Both the position numbers and the translations under genes were made by a program. The notes under the pieces are model-generated. The model saw only the letters and a program-made list of their open reading frames with translations. It ran no database searches and had not been told where the DNA came from. This document shows positions 1-5,939 of a stretch of 5,939 bases of DNA, piece by piece (the stretch's first letter is position 1; every line of letters starts with the position of its first letter). Where the stretch lies: the NCBI GenBank assembly GCA_030151665.1, contig JASLDB010000182.1, positions 1-5,939 of the forward strand. Reading direction: 5' to 3'. The stretch comes from Neisseriaceae bacterium. Lineage in GTDB: Bacteria; Pseudomonadota; Gammaproteobacteria; Burkholderiales; Neisseriaceae.

Positions 1-128
1 TTGATCGAATTTGGTAAAAACAAATGCATAAATTTCAATGCTGTCGTAATATGTTGTAAATCGCATCGGCATACTGGTTTCTCAGAAATGGTTTGCCGCT
101 TGGTGAAAGATTTTATTAGGACACTCAC

Positions 129-189
129 TATAAAGGTCGTCTAATACGGCACTTAGATAGTTGGATTTTCGATAACTTTCATTTAGTTT
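129..189 (+). promoter_or_regulatory. Candidate promoter region for the porin gene
   Basis: The porin must be transcribed from the leader at 1-214, but no textbook promoter is visible. The best -10-like hexamer is TATAAA at 129-134, which lacks a good -35 box at normal spacing. An alternative is TTGGAT at 161-166 followed after 17 bases by TAGTTT at 184-189; that would start transcription about 20 bases before the ATG. There is no long homopolymer tract between the boxes of the kind that makes meningococcal porA phase-variable. The rest of the leader (1-128) shows only short edge-open frames without recognisable protein sequence. Both promoter options are inferences from hexamer similarity. 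Confidence 0.25.
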
Positions 190-201
190 ATTAAACATGA
201 A

Positions 202-207
202 AAGGAA
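202..207 (+). promoter_or_regulatory. Ribosome binding site that fixes the porin start
   Basis: AAGGAA lies 7 bases before the ATG at 215. It sits inside the reading frame opened by the upstream in-frame ATG at 197, so it supports 215 rather than 197 as the true start. The protein beginning at 215 has a standard signal peptide (MKKTLIALAL...), whereas starting at 197 would add six unneeded residues. Confidence 0.75.
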
Positions 208-214
208 TGCAATA

Positions 215-1681
215 ATGAAGAAAACACTGATTGCTTTGGCTTTGACAGCCTTGCCAGTTGCCGCTATGGCTGATGTGACCTTGTATGGTCAAATTAAAGG
301 TGGTATCAACGTAGAAAACAAAAAAGTTACAACTGTTGGTAATACACGCAAAGCAACTTATGATGGTAATACCAGCAGCCAAACAATTGTACGTGACTAC
401 GGTTCTCGTATTGGCTTTAAAGGTGAAGAAGATTTGGGCAATGGCTTGAAAACCATTTGGCAAGTAGAACAATCCGTATCTTTGGGTGGTGATACTAAAA
501 AAGGTTGGTCTAATCGTCAAACCTTTATTGGTCTAGAAGGTGCTTTTGGTAAAGTACGTGTTGGTAACTTGGATACTGTTTTCAAAAGCGACATGGAAGA
601 AATTGATGCTTGGGAATATGCCGAAGATAATGGCACAAGTGCTTTGGGCTTGGCTCAATTTACTCGCGTAGATCAACGCCATAAAGCGTCTATTCGCTAT
701 GATTCTCCTAATTTTGCTGGTTTTGGTTTTAACGTGCAATATGCTACCAAAGCTGATGAAGCGCTTTTGGATAGTAAACACACTAGCAAAATCAATAGTA
801 AATATGCTCAACAGAACTATTATGTTGGTGCGAATCAAGCTAATCTAGTTGGTGAATTCTCAGGCCGTGATTTTGAGAAAGTAACCACCAAAAAAGGTTC
901 TGATGCTTGGTTCTTGGGCTTGAACTATGAAAACAGTGGCTTCTTTGCTAAATATGGTTTTGGTCAATACAGCAAAAACACCTTGGCTAGTAATACATCA
1001 TATGTTGCTGCAACTGATAATGTTACCAATACTGGTTACCAAGTCAATGCTTCAAATCGTTACCGCGATGGCAGCATCAAAAACACCCAAGTACATCGTT
1101 TGACTTTGGGCTATGATGCAAACAACTTGTTTGTTGCTGGTTCTTACCAATACACCAAAGGTGCTGATACTTTAGCTGGTTTGCGCGGTACGTTTGGTGC
1201 TGGGAATGCTCAAGTAGTAGGTGATGGCGTTAATCAGTTGGCATTGGATCGCGCAACGACATTTAGCAATACTAGCAATCCAACTATCATTGATGTTAAC
1301 CGCCCTCAAGCTGAACGCTTCTCTAACTATGCTTTGGCATTGGGTGATGGTGTTAAACGTTCAGAAGTTGCATTGGCTGCTGCTTATACTATGGGTGCTA
1401 TTACGCCAAAAATTACTTACGCACATGGTTTTGACATGAAAACTTTGGGTAACTATGGTAAATTGGGTAATACTAAGTATGACCAAATTATTGTAGGTGC
1501 TGATTATGCATTGTCTAAACGCACAACGGCTTTGGTTTCTGCTGGTTGGTTGCGTCAAGGTTTGGGTTATAGCTACTCAATTGATAATCCTAATGCTCCT
1601 CATGATGAGAAACGCATTGTTGAGCACAAAGATAAATACAAAAATACTTCATTCTCAGTAGGTTTGAAACACGTATTCTAA
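215..1681 (+). CDS. Outer-membrane porin, neisserial PorB/PorA type, with enlarged loops
   Basis: General diffusion porin of the outer membrane, expected to be a trimer of 16-stranded barrels passing small solutes. The start at 215 follows a good ribosome binding site; an in-frame ATG at 197 is less likely. Residues 1-19 form a signal peptide ending AMA before DVTLYG, almost the same as neisserial PorB. Strand hairpins can be placed at about residues 64-86, 101-119, 156-178, 230-253, 294-315, 383-405 and 422-448; with the first (20-32) and last (477-488) strands this makes 16. The C-terminal residue is Phe, as needed for BAM recognition. SRIGFKGEEDLGNGLK, NRQTFIGLEG and the segment around SKRTTALVSAGW are family hallmarks. 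Residues 120-155 correspond to constriction loop 3. At 488 residues it is clearly longer than PorB (about 330-350) or PorA (about 390); the excess lies in predicted loops 4, 5, 6 and 8. It is transcribed alone and closed by its own terminator. The porin class is secure; pore selectivity cannot be read from sequence. Confidence 0.95.
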   Translation: MKKTLIALALTALPVAAMADVTLYGQIKGGINVENKKVTTVGNTRKATYDGNTSSQTIVRDYGSRIGFKGEEDLGNGLKTIWQVEQSVSLGGDTKKGWSNRQTFIGLEGAFGKVRVGNLDTVFKSDMEEIDAWEYAEDNGTSALGLAQFTRVDQRHKASIRYDSPNFAGFGFNVQYATKADEALLDSKHTSKINSKYAQQNYYVGANQANLVGEFSGRDFEKVTTKKGSDAWFLGLNYENSGFFAKYGFGQYSKNTLASNTSYVAATDNVTNTGYQVNASNRYRDGSIKNTQVHRLTLGYDANNLFVAGSYQYTKGADTLAGLRGTFGAGNAQVVGDGVNQLALDRATTFSNTSNPTIIDVNRPQAERFSNYALALGDGVKRSEVALAAAYTMGAITPKITYAHGFDMKTLGNYGKLGNTKYDQIIVGADYALSKRTTALVSAGWLRQGLGYSYSIDNPNAPHDEKRIVEHKDKYKNTSFSVGLKHVF

Positions 1682-1711
1682 TCTAATCCTTTTCATGTCT
1701 ATGATTGGAAC

Positions 1712-1738
1712 AAGACCGGCTTTTGGCCGGTCTTTTTT
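1712..1738 (+). terminator. Rho-independent terminator of the porin gene
   Basis: A perfect 9-bp stem, AAGACCGGC (1712-1720) and GCCGGTCTT (1726-1734), encloses the loop TTTTG and runs into a T tract ending at 1738. It starts 30 bases after the porin stop codon. Unlike many neisserial terminators, the stem is not built from paired DNA uptake sequences. It should insulate the pilus genes from porin transcription. Confidence 0.93.
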
Positions 1739-1784
1739 ATTTCTGTTAAAATTTGATATGGCGCAAATGGGGTATTTTGGATTC

Positions 1785-1802
1785 TTTTACAATGTTGTAA
1801 AA
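1785..1802. promoter_or_regulatory. Palindrome upstream of pilF, possible operator
   Basis: TTTTACAA, a TG spacer and TTGTAAAA form a perfect 8-bp inverted repeat. It lies about 100 bases before the pilF start and ends two bases before the TTAACA hexamer considered as a -35 box. The two-base spacer makes it a poor RNA hairpin, which favours a dimeric DNA-binding protein over a terminator. I do not recognise the cognate regulator. The right half, as ATGTTGTAAA, also occurs at 51-60 before the porin. Confidence 0.35.
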
Positions 1803-1804
1803 AA

Positions 1805-1833
1805 TTAACATCCAAGTGGGTGATTGCATTAGT
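1805..1833 (+). promoter_or_regulatory. Weak candidate promoter for the pilF operon
   Basis: TTAACA at 1805-1810 matches the sigma-70 -35 consensus at five of six positions. At 17-base spacing the -10 position reads ATTAGT (1828-1833), a poor match. Another isolated -10-like hexamer, TATCAT, is at 1869-1874 but has no good -35. A promoter must lie between the porin terminator and pilF; its exact place is uncertain. Confidence 0.25.
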
Positions 1834-1904
1834 TTGTTATTTCAAATGAATAAATTAGCAAACTGACGTATCATAGGCTTGAGAAAAGAACGGATTAGAA
1901 TATT

Positions 1905-3581
1905 ATGAGTTTGGGATTGTTACGAACCTTGGTTCAGTCGCAGATTGTGAGTGCGGATCAGGCCAAAGCGGTTGAGGAAGTAGCCAAGGCAGATGGCGTT
2001 AGTATATTGACCGCATTAATGGACAAGAAAATTGTTACGCCTGCATTCTTAGCCGATGCTGTGGCCAATATTTTCTCTTATCCCACTTTTGATTTGGGGT
2101 TTTTTAATGCAGAGCACCTGCTTATGGATATTATCCAACCTCAAGACATGAGAAAGTACTTCTGTCTCCCACTTCGGAAAAGAGGTCGGCGGTTATATTT
2201 GGGGGTTGTGGACCCAACATTATTGAGTATTTTCCAAAAATTAGTGTTTGCTGATGGTTTGTCCATTGAAATTGTCGTGGTTGAGCATGATAAAATAATG
2301 CGTATTTTGGATACCATTAGCAAAGATAATTCCAAAATATTGGAGGACTTGAATAATGATGAGCTATTCTCGGGTGGTATTAGCACGGTTAATGAGGATG
2401 GTGAAAGTGAAGATGGTCCAATCGCTAAATTTGTACACAAGGTTTTATTGGATGCAATCAATATAGGCGCTTCTGATATTCACTTTGAATTTTATGAAAA
2501 AATGGCCAGGGTACGGTTACGAATTGATGGGCAATTGCGTGAATTGGTTGAGCCACCTGTGCAGATTAAAGAGTTATTGGCATCGCGTATTAAAGTCATG
2601 TGTAATATGGATATTTCTGAGAAGCGTATCCCACAAGATGGTCGTTTAAAACTAAAAGTGACTGAAGAGCGTGCCATTGATTTTCGTGTGAATACCTTGC
2701 CAACCTTGTTTGGTGAGAAAATTGTTATGCGTATTTTGGACTCGTCCGCAGCATCATTGAATCTTGCTCAGTTGGGCTTTGAGCCAAAACAATATGAAAT
2801 ACTGATGGAGGCGATTCATAGGCCATATGGTATGGTGTTGGTGACGGGGCCGACAGGTTCTGGTAAAACGGTTACGCTGTACAGTTGTTTAAATGTTATT
2901 AATCAGCCTGAAGTCAATATCTCGACAGCTGAAGATCCTGCCGAGATTAATCTACCTGGAATTAATCAAGTCAATGTCAATGATAAACAAGGCTTGACAT
3001 TCGCTTCAGCACTCAAGGCCTTTTTGCGTCAAGATCCAGATGTAATTATGGTGGGTGAGATTCGTGACTTGGAAACCGCAGATATTTCGATTAAGGCTGC
3101 GCAAACAGGGCATATGGTGTTTTCAACCTTGCACACCAATAATGCACCAGCCACGTTGTCTCGTATGTTGAATATGGGGGTGGCACCATTTAATATTGCC
3201 AGCTCAGTAAACTTGATTATTGCTCAGCGCTTATTGAGGCGCTTATGCCCATCTTGTAAAAAAGAGATTGAAAGACCGCCTAAAGATGTCTTGTTAAGCC
3301 AAGGGTTTACTGAAGAAGATTTGGCGCAAGATTGGAAGTTGTACGGGGCCTGTGGTTGTGATAATTGCCGTGGGCGTGGCTACAAAGGCCGTGCGGGTAT
3401 TTATGAATTAATGCCAGTATCGGAAGCCATGCAGCGAGTGATTATGAATAATGGTACGGCAGTGGATATTGCGGATATTGCATATGCTGAAGGAATGGTT
3501 GATTTGCGCCGTGCAGGTTTATTAAAAGTCATGCAAGGATCCACTTCTTTAGAAGAAGTACAGGCAAAAACGAATGACTAA
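1905..3581 (+). CDS. pilF: Type IV pilus assembly (extension) ATPase PilF/PilB
   Basis: Hexameric cytoplasmic ATPase that powers pilus polymerisation; called PilF in Neisseria and PilB in Pseudomonas. The 558 residues match the usual length. An N-terminal GspE/MshEN-type domain spans roughly residues 1-150 and the secretion-ATPase core about 170-510. Visible motifs are Walker A GPTGSGKT (315-322), the Asp box around TAEDPAE (341-347), Walker B near DPDVIMVGEIRD (377-388) and the His box TGHMVFSTLHT (401-411). A zinc tetracysteine CPSC...CDNC uses C448, C451, C485 and C488, typical of extension ATPases and absent from retraction ATPase PilT. The N-terminus (MSLGLLRTLVQSQIVS) and C-terminus (VMQGSTSLEEVQAKTND) resemble neisserial PilF as I remember it. 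The ribosome binding site is weak (GGA at 1892-1894), so translation may be modest. It is the first gene of the pilF-pilG-pilD-coaE run. The Asp box reads DPAE where DPVE is commoner, a conservative difference. Confidence 0.97.
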   Translation: MSLGLLRTLVQSQIVSADQAKAVEEVAKADGVSILTALMDKKIVTPAFLADAVANIFSYPTFDLGFFNAEHLLMDIIQPQDMRKYFCLPLRKRGRRLYLGVVDPTLLSIFQKLVFADGLSIEIVVVEHDKIMRILDTISKDNSKILEDLNNDELFSGGISTVNEDGESEDGPIAKFVHKVLLDAINIGASDIHFEFYEKMARVRLRIDGQLRELVEPPVQIKELLASRIKVMCNMDISEKRIPQDGRLKLKVTEERAIDFRVNTLPTLFGEKIVMRILDSSAASLNLAQLGFEPKQYEILMEAIHRPYGMVLVTGPTGSGKTVTLYSCLNVINQPEVNISTAEDPAEINLPGINQVNVNDKQGLTFASALKAFLRQDPDVIMVGEIRDLETADISIKAAQTGHMVFSTLHTNNAPATLSRMLNMGVAPFNIASSVNLIIAQRLLRRLCPSCKKEIERPPKDVLLSQGFTEEDLAQDWKLYGACGCDNCRGRGYKGRAGIYELMPVSEAMQRVIMNNGTAVDIADIAYAEGMVDLRRAGLLKVMQGSTSLEEVQAKTND

Positions 3582-3598
3582 TTGATACTGGGAAAAAA

Positions 3599-4873
3599 AT
3601 GAATAATAAAACAATGAGAAAATCAGCTGGTGGTCGGGCGGAAGCCAACACCAAGAAAAATACAAAAAAAGTTTCAGGTAAAAGTTTTACTTTTGAAGGT
3701 CGTCGTCGCAGTGATGGACAAGTTGTAAAGGGCGAAGTAAATGCTCGCAATGAGCAAGAAGCGCGTGATAAGTTGAGAAAAAGTGGTATACAGGTTCTGG
3801 CTGTTTCTGCTGTCAAAACAAAACGACTTGGTAAGAGTATTAAAGCCAAAGACATTACAGTATTTGCCCGGCAATTGGCAACCATGATGAAGGCGGGTTT
3901 GCCATTATTGCAAGCTTTTGAAATTGTGGCCAAAGGCCATACCAACCCCGCCATGACTGAGCTTTTAATGACCATTCGTGCAGATATTGAACAAGGTACG
4001 TCTTTGGGGGAGGCTTTCTCAAAACATCCTAAGTATTTTGATTCATTGTTCTGTAGTTTGGTTGCAGCAGGTGAGGCTGGCGGTGTGTTGGATTCATTAC
4101 TGGATAAGTTAGCAACTTACATGGAGAAAACAGAAGCCATTAAGCGCAAAGTAAAAGGGGCTTTGATGTACCCTATTATTATTTTGACAGTGGCATTTGC
4201 TTTGATCGTTGGCATGATGATGTTTGTGTTGCCCGCATTTAAACAAGTATACGATGGCATGGGGGCTGAATTGCCGGCATTGACTCAGACAGTCATGGAT
4301 ATATCAGACTTTTTTGTGGCATATGGTCTGTATATTATTGCTGCAATTGTTATTGGTGTTATTGCACTGAAAAAATACCATACAAATTCTGTACCTTTTC
4401 AGAAAAAAGTAGATGCTTGGTTGTTGTCAGCACCGATTTTTGGTCAAATTGTGAAAAAATCAGCTATTGCTCGTTGGTCTCGGACTACCGCAACTTTGTT
4501 TACAGCTGGTGTACCTTTGGTGCAAGCCTTAGAATCTGTTGCAGGTGCTGCTGGTAATTTGGTTTATGAAGATGCCACTTATAAGATTCGTTCACAGGTT
4601 GAGCAAGGGACGTCATTGACTTCTGGTATGCAGTCATCAAATATGTTCCCCAATATGGTGTTGCAAATGGCTGCCATTGGTGAAGAGTCTGGCTCATTAG
4701 ATGATATGCTCAATAAAGCAGCTGAATTTTATGAGGATGAAGTGGACATGGCAGTGGGGATGTTATCAACCATGATGGAACCTATTATTATGGTGATGTT
4801 GGGGACCATTATTGGTGGATTGTTGGTAGCGATGTATTTGCCACTCTTCAGTATTGGCGATGTGATTGGTTAA
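3599..4873 (+). CDS. pilG: Type IV pilus inner-membrane platform protein PilG/PilC
   Basis: Polytopic inner-membrane platform of the pilus machine (PilG in Neisseria, PilC in Pseudomonas, GspF family), which links the cytoplasmic ATPase to pilin loading. Two T2SSF domains are visible. The first, about residues 85-210, contains FARQLATMMKAGLPLLQAF and AGEAGGVLD. The second, about 287-413, contains RTTATLFTAGVPLVQALES and IGEESGSLDDML. Hydrophobic spans lie near residues 188-213, 236-258 and 394-414. The first 30 residues are lysine-rich and precede the TFEGRRRSDGQVVKGE segment. At 424 residues it is slightly longer than the roughly 405-410 usual for the family, and the excess is in this basic N-terminus. 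The start at 3599 follows GGGA at 3590-3593; an in-frame ATG at 3614 has no ribosome binding site. The gene begins 17 bases after pilF. Confidence 0.96.
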   Translation: MNNKTMRKSAGGRAEANTKKNTKKVSGKSFTFEGRRRSDGQVVKGEVNARNEQEARDKLRKSGIQVLAVSAVKTKRLGKSIKAKDITVFARQLATMMKAGLPLLQAFEIVAKGHTNPAMTELLMTIRADIEQGTSLGEAFSKHPKYFDSLFCSLVAAGEAGGVLDSLLDKLATYMEKTEAIKRKVKGALMYPIIILTVAFALIVGMMMFVLPAFKQVYDGMGAELPALTQTVMDISDFFVAYGLYIIAAIVIGVIALKKYHTNSVPFQKKVDAWLLSAPIFGQIVKKSAIARWSRTTATLFTAGVPLVQALESVAGAAGNLVYEDATYKIRSQVEQGTSLTSGMQSSNMFPNMVLQMAAIGEESGSLDDMLNKAAEFYEDEVDMAVGMLSTMMEPIIMVMLGTIIGGLLVAMYLPLFSIGDVIG

Positions 4874-4887
4874 TAAATCGAGAAAAA

Positions 4888-5733
4888 ATGGAACACAGTA
4901 TTTTTATTGCAATCATGGGATTGTTGGGTCTATTGATTGGTAGTTTTTTGAATGTGGTGATTTATCGCATGCCCAAAATGCTTGAACGGCAATGGCAGCA
5001 AGCTGCTAAAGAAACTTTGGATTTGCCTCTAAACGAGGATGAACAAGAGCGGTTTAATTTGTTGGTGCCACCATCTCGTTGCCCAACTTGTAAAGCACCA
5101 ATTCAACCTTGGCGTAATATTCCCATTGTGAGTTATTTGCTGCTAAAAGGAAAATGTGGCGCTTGTCATACAGGTATTTCTTGTCGTTATCCTTTGGTGG
5201 AAGCATTAACGGCCATTGTTTTTGCTTTGGTTGCTTGGCGCTTTGGTTATGAAGCCAAAACATTTGCGGTATTGGCTTTTTCAGCTGTTTTATTGGCAGC
5301 TATTTTTATTGATGCGGATACCCAGTTATTACCAGATCAATTGACCTTACCATTAATGTGGTTAGGTTTATTGGTTAATTTACAAGGTATGTTTACCAGT
5401 CCCCAAGAGGCAATTTGGGGGGCGGTATTGGGTTACATGAGTTTGTGGACGATATTTCAGGTATTTAAGTTAATCACCCAAAAGGAGGGTATGGGCTATG
5501 GTGACTTTAAGTTACTGGCAGCCTTAGGTGCTTGGTTAGGGGTGAGCATGTTACCTATCATTATTTTATGCTCTGCTATTGTGGGCTTGATTTTTGCTTT
5601 GATTATGAAAGTAACCAAAGACCAACCTATGCCGTTTGGTCCATACTTAGCGATAGCAGGTTGGTGTGCAATGATGTTTCAGACACCATTGTTACAAGGT
5701 GTGAATTGGTGGTTGCATAAGTCTGGGTTTTAA
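4888..5733 (+). CDS. pilD: Prepilin peptidase / N-methyltransferase PilD
   Basis: Bifunctional inner-membrane aspartyl protease (peptidase A24 family) that removes the short leader of type IV prepilins and methylates the new N-terminal residue. The N-terminal membrane segment is followed by the GSFLNVVIYRMP motif (18-29). The cytoplasmic loop carries the zinc tetracysteine CPTC...CGAC (C65, C68, C90, C93), found in full-length bifunctional enzymes, and ends with RYPLVE (100-105). The A24 catalytic motifs are IDADTQLLPD (141-150) and GMGYGDFK (201-208). The likely catalytic pair is D142 and D206, separated by 64 residues as I recall for Pseudomonas PilD. Several further hydrophobic spans fill residues 106-270. 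The 281 residues are normal length. The start lies 14 bases after pilG behind a weak GAGA ribosome binding site at 4880-4883. It probably processes all type IV pilins and pseudopilins of the cell, none of which are encoded here. Confidence 0.97.
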   Translation: MEHSIFIAIMGLLGLLIGSFLNVVIYRMPKMLERQWQQAAKETLDLPLNEDEQERFNLLVPPSRCPTCKAPIQPWRNIPIVSYLLLKGKCGACHTGISCRYPLVEALTAIVFALVAWRFGYEAKTFAVLAFSAVLLAAIFIDADTQLLPDQLTLPLMWLGLLVNLQGMFTSPQEAIWGAVLGYMSLWTIFQVFKLITQKEGMGYGDFKLLAALGAWLGVSMLPIIILCSAIVGLIFALIMKVTKDQPMPFGPYLAIAGWCAMMFQTPLLQGVNWWLHKSGF

Positions 5734-5736
5734 GTC

Positions 5737-5939
5737 ATGACACATTGGGTAGGTTTAACAGGTGGTATTGGCAGTGGTAAAACAGCCGTGTCGGACTGCT
5801 TTTTGCGATTGGGCGTGCCTGTTATTGATGCCGATGAGATTAGCAGAGCTTTAACTGCCATGGGTGGTTTGGCTTTGCCAAAATTGAAAGCCGTTTGGGG
5901 GGATGCCATGTTTTTACCCTCTGGTGAATTGGATAGGGC
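5737..5939 (+). CDS. coaE: Dephospho-CoA kinase CoaE, N-terminal part (cut by window end)
   Basis: CoaE phosphorylates the 3'-hydroxyl of dephospho-CoA with ATP, the last step of coenzyme A synthesis in the cytoplasm. The window holds 67 complete codons, about one third of a protein usually near 200 residues, and the frame is open to the edge. The N-terminus MTHWVGLTGGIGSGKT contains the P-loop GGIGSGKT (residues 9-16). It is followed by the family segment LGVPVIDADEISR (25-37). The ATG comes only 3 bases after the pilD stop and has no clear ribosome binding site, so translation is probably coupled to pilD. The pilD-coaE neighbourhood is also known in Pseudomonas and supports the call. Confidence 0.95.
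   Translation, partial: MTHWVGLTGGIGSGKTAVSDCFLRLGVPVIDADEISRALTAMGGLALPKLKAVWGDAMFLPSGELDR

Noticed and set aside
126..132. CACTATA, resembling the end of a Correia repeat element
   Set aside because: Only seven bases match and no opposite TATAGTG end is found within a suitable distance.
132..145. AGGTCGTCTAAT (134-145), resembling the AGGTCGTCTGAA uptake-sequence variant
   Set aside because: It matches only 10 of 12 positions and breaks the conserved CTG core. About this many two-mismatch hits are expected by chance over both strands and several dialects.
197..214. Upstream in-frame ATG as the porin start
   Set aside because: It would put extra residues before a standard signal peptide, and the AAGGAA ribosome binding site lies downstream of it, correctly spaced for the ATG at 215.
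533..838. Opposite-strand open frames of 60-150 codons across the porin and pilus genes
   Set aside because: They lie wholly or almost wholly within strongly supported genes, show no family motifs or ribosome binding sites, and are shadow frames.
2901..2912. AATCAGCCTGAA in pilF, resembling the Kingella-type uptake sequence
   Set aside because: It is 10 of 12, lies in a coding region (codons for NQPE) and has no partner; chance similarity is sufficient.
5417..5422. G6 tract in pilD (another at 5897-5902 in coaE) as possible phase-variation tracts
   Set aside because: Six-base runs are too short for efficient slippage, and both sit in conserved coding sequence with the frame intact.

Overview
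This window comes from a Gram-negative bacterium that I place in the family Neisseriaceae. The first gene encodes a PorB/PorA-type porin whose signal peptide and barrel strands match neisserial porins. The next three genes are the neisserial-type type IV pilus proteins PilF, PilG and PilD. The DNA is moderately AT-rich by eye and leucine is mostly TTG, so a low-GC member of the family is more likely than a pathogenic Neisseria. I cannot name the species from sequence alone.

Layout: all recognised genes are on the + strand. Positions 1-214 are a non-coding leader with candidate promoter elements. The porin follows at 215-1681, ending in a strong intrinsic terminator at 1712-1738. A 223-base intergenic gap holds that terminator, an 18-base near-perfect palindrome and a weak candidate promoter. 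A compact run then begins: pilF (PilB-type extension ATPase, 1905-3581), pilG (PilC-type inner-membrane platform, 3599-4873), pilD (prepilin peptidase/N-methyltransferase, 4888-5733) and the first third of coaE (dephospho-CoA kinase, 5737 to the window edge). Gaps within this run are 17, 14 and 3 bases with no terminator, so it is almost certainly one transcription unit. No stretch longer than 300 bases lacks a gene.

How the genes work together: PilD trims and N-methylates prepilins. PilF hydrolyses ATP in the cytoplasm to drive pilin extraction and polymerisation, and PilG is the membrane platform that couples it to the growing fibre. The pilins, secretin and retraction ATPase are not in this window. 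The porin is an independent outer-membrane channel. CoaE completes coenzyme A synthesis and is a metabolic passenger of the pilus operon, an arrangement also known in Pseudomonas.

I found no previously undescribed system here. The points most worth a second look are the enlarged predicted surface loops of the porin, the intact pilB-pilC-pilD-coaE gene order, the palindrome upstream of pilF, and the absence of any full-length neisserial DNA uptake sequence.
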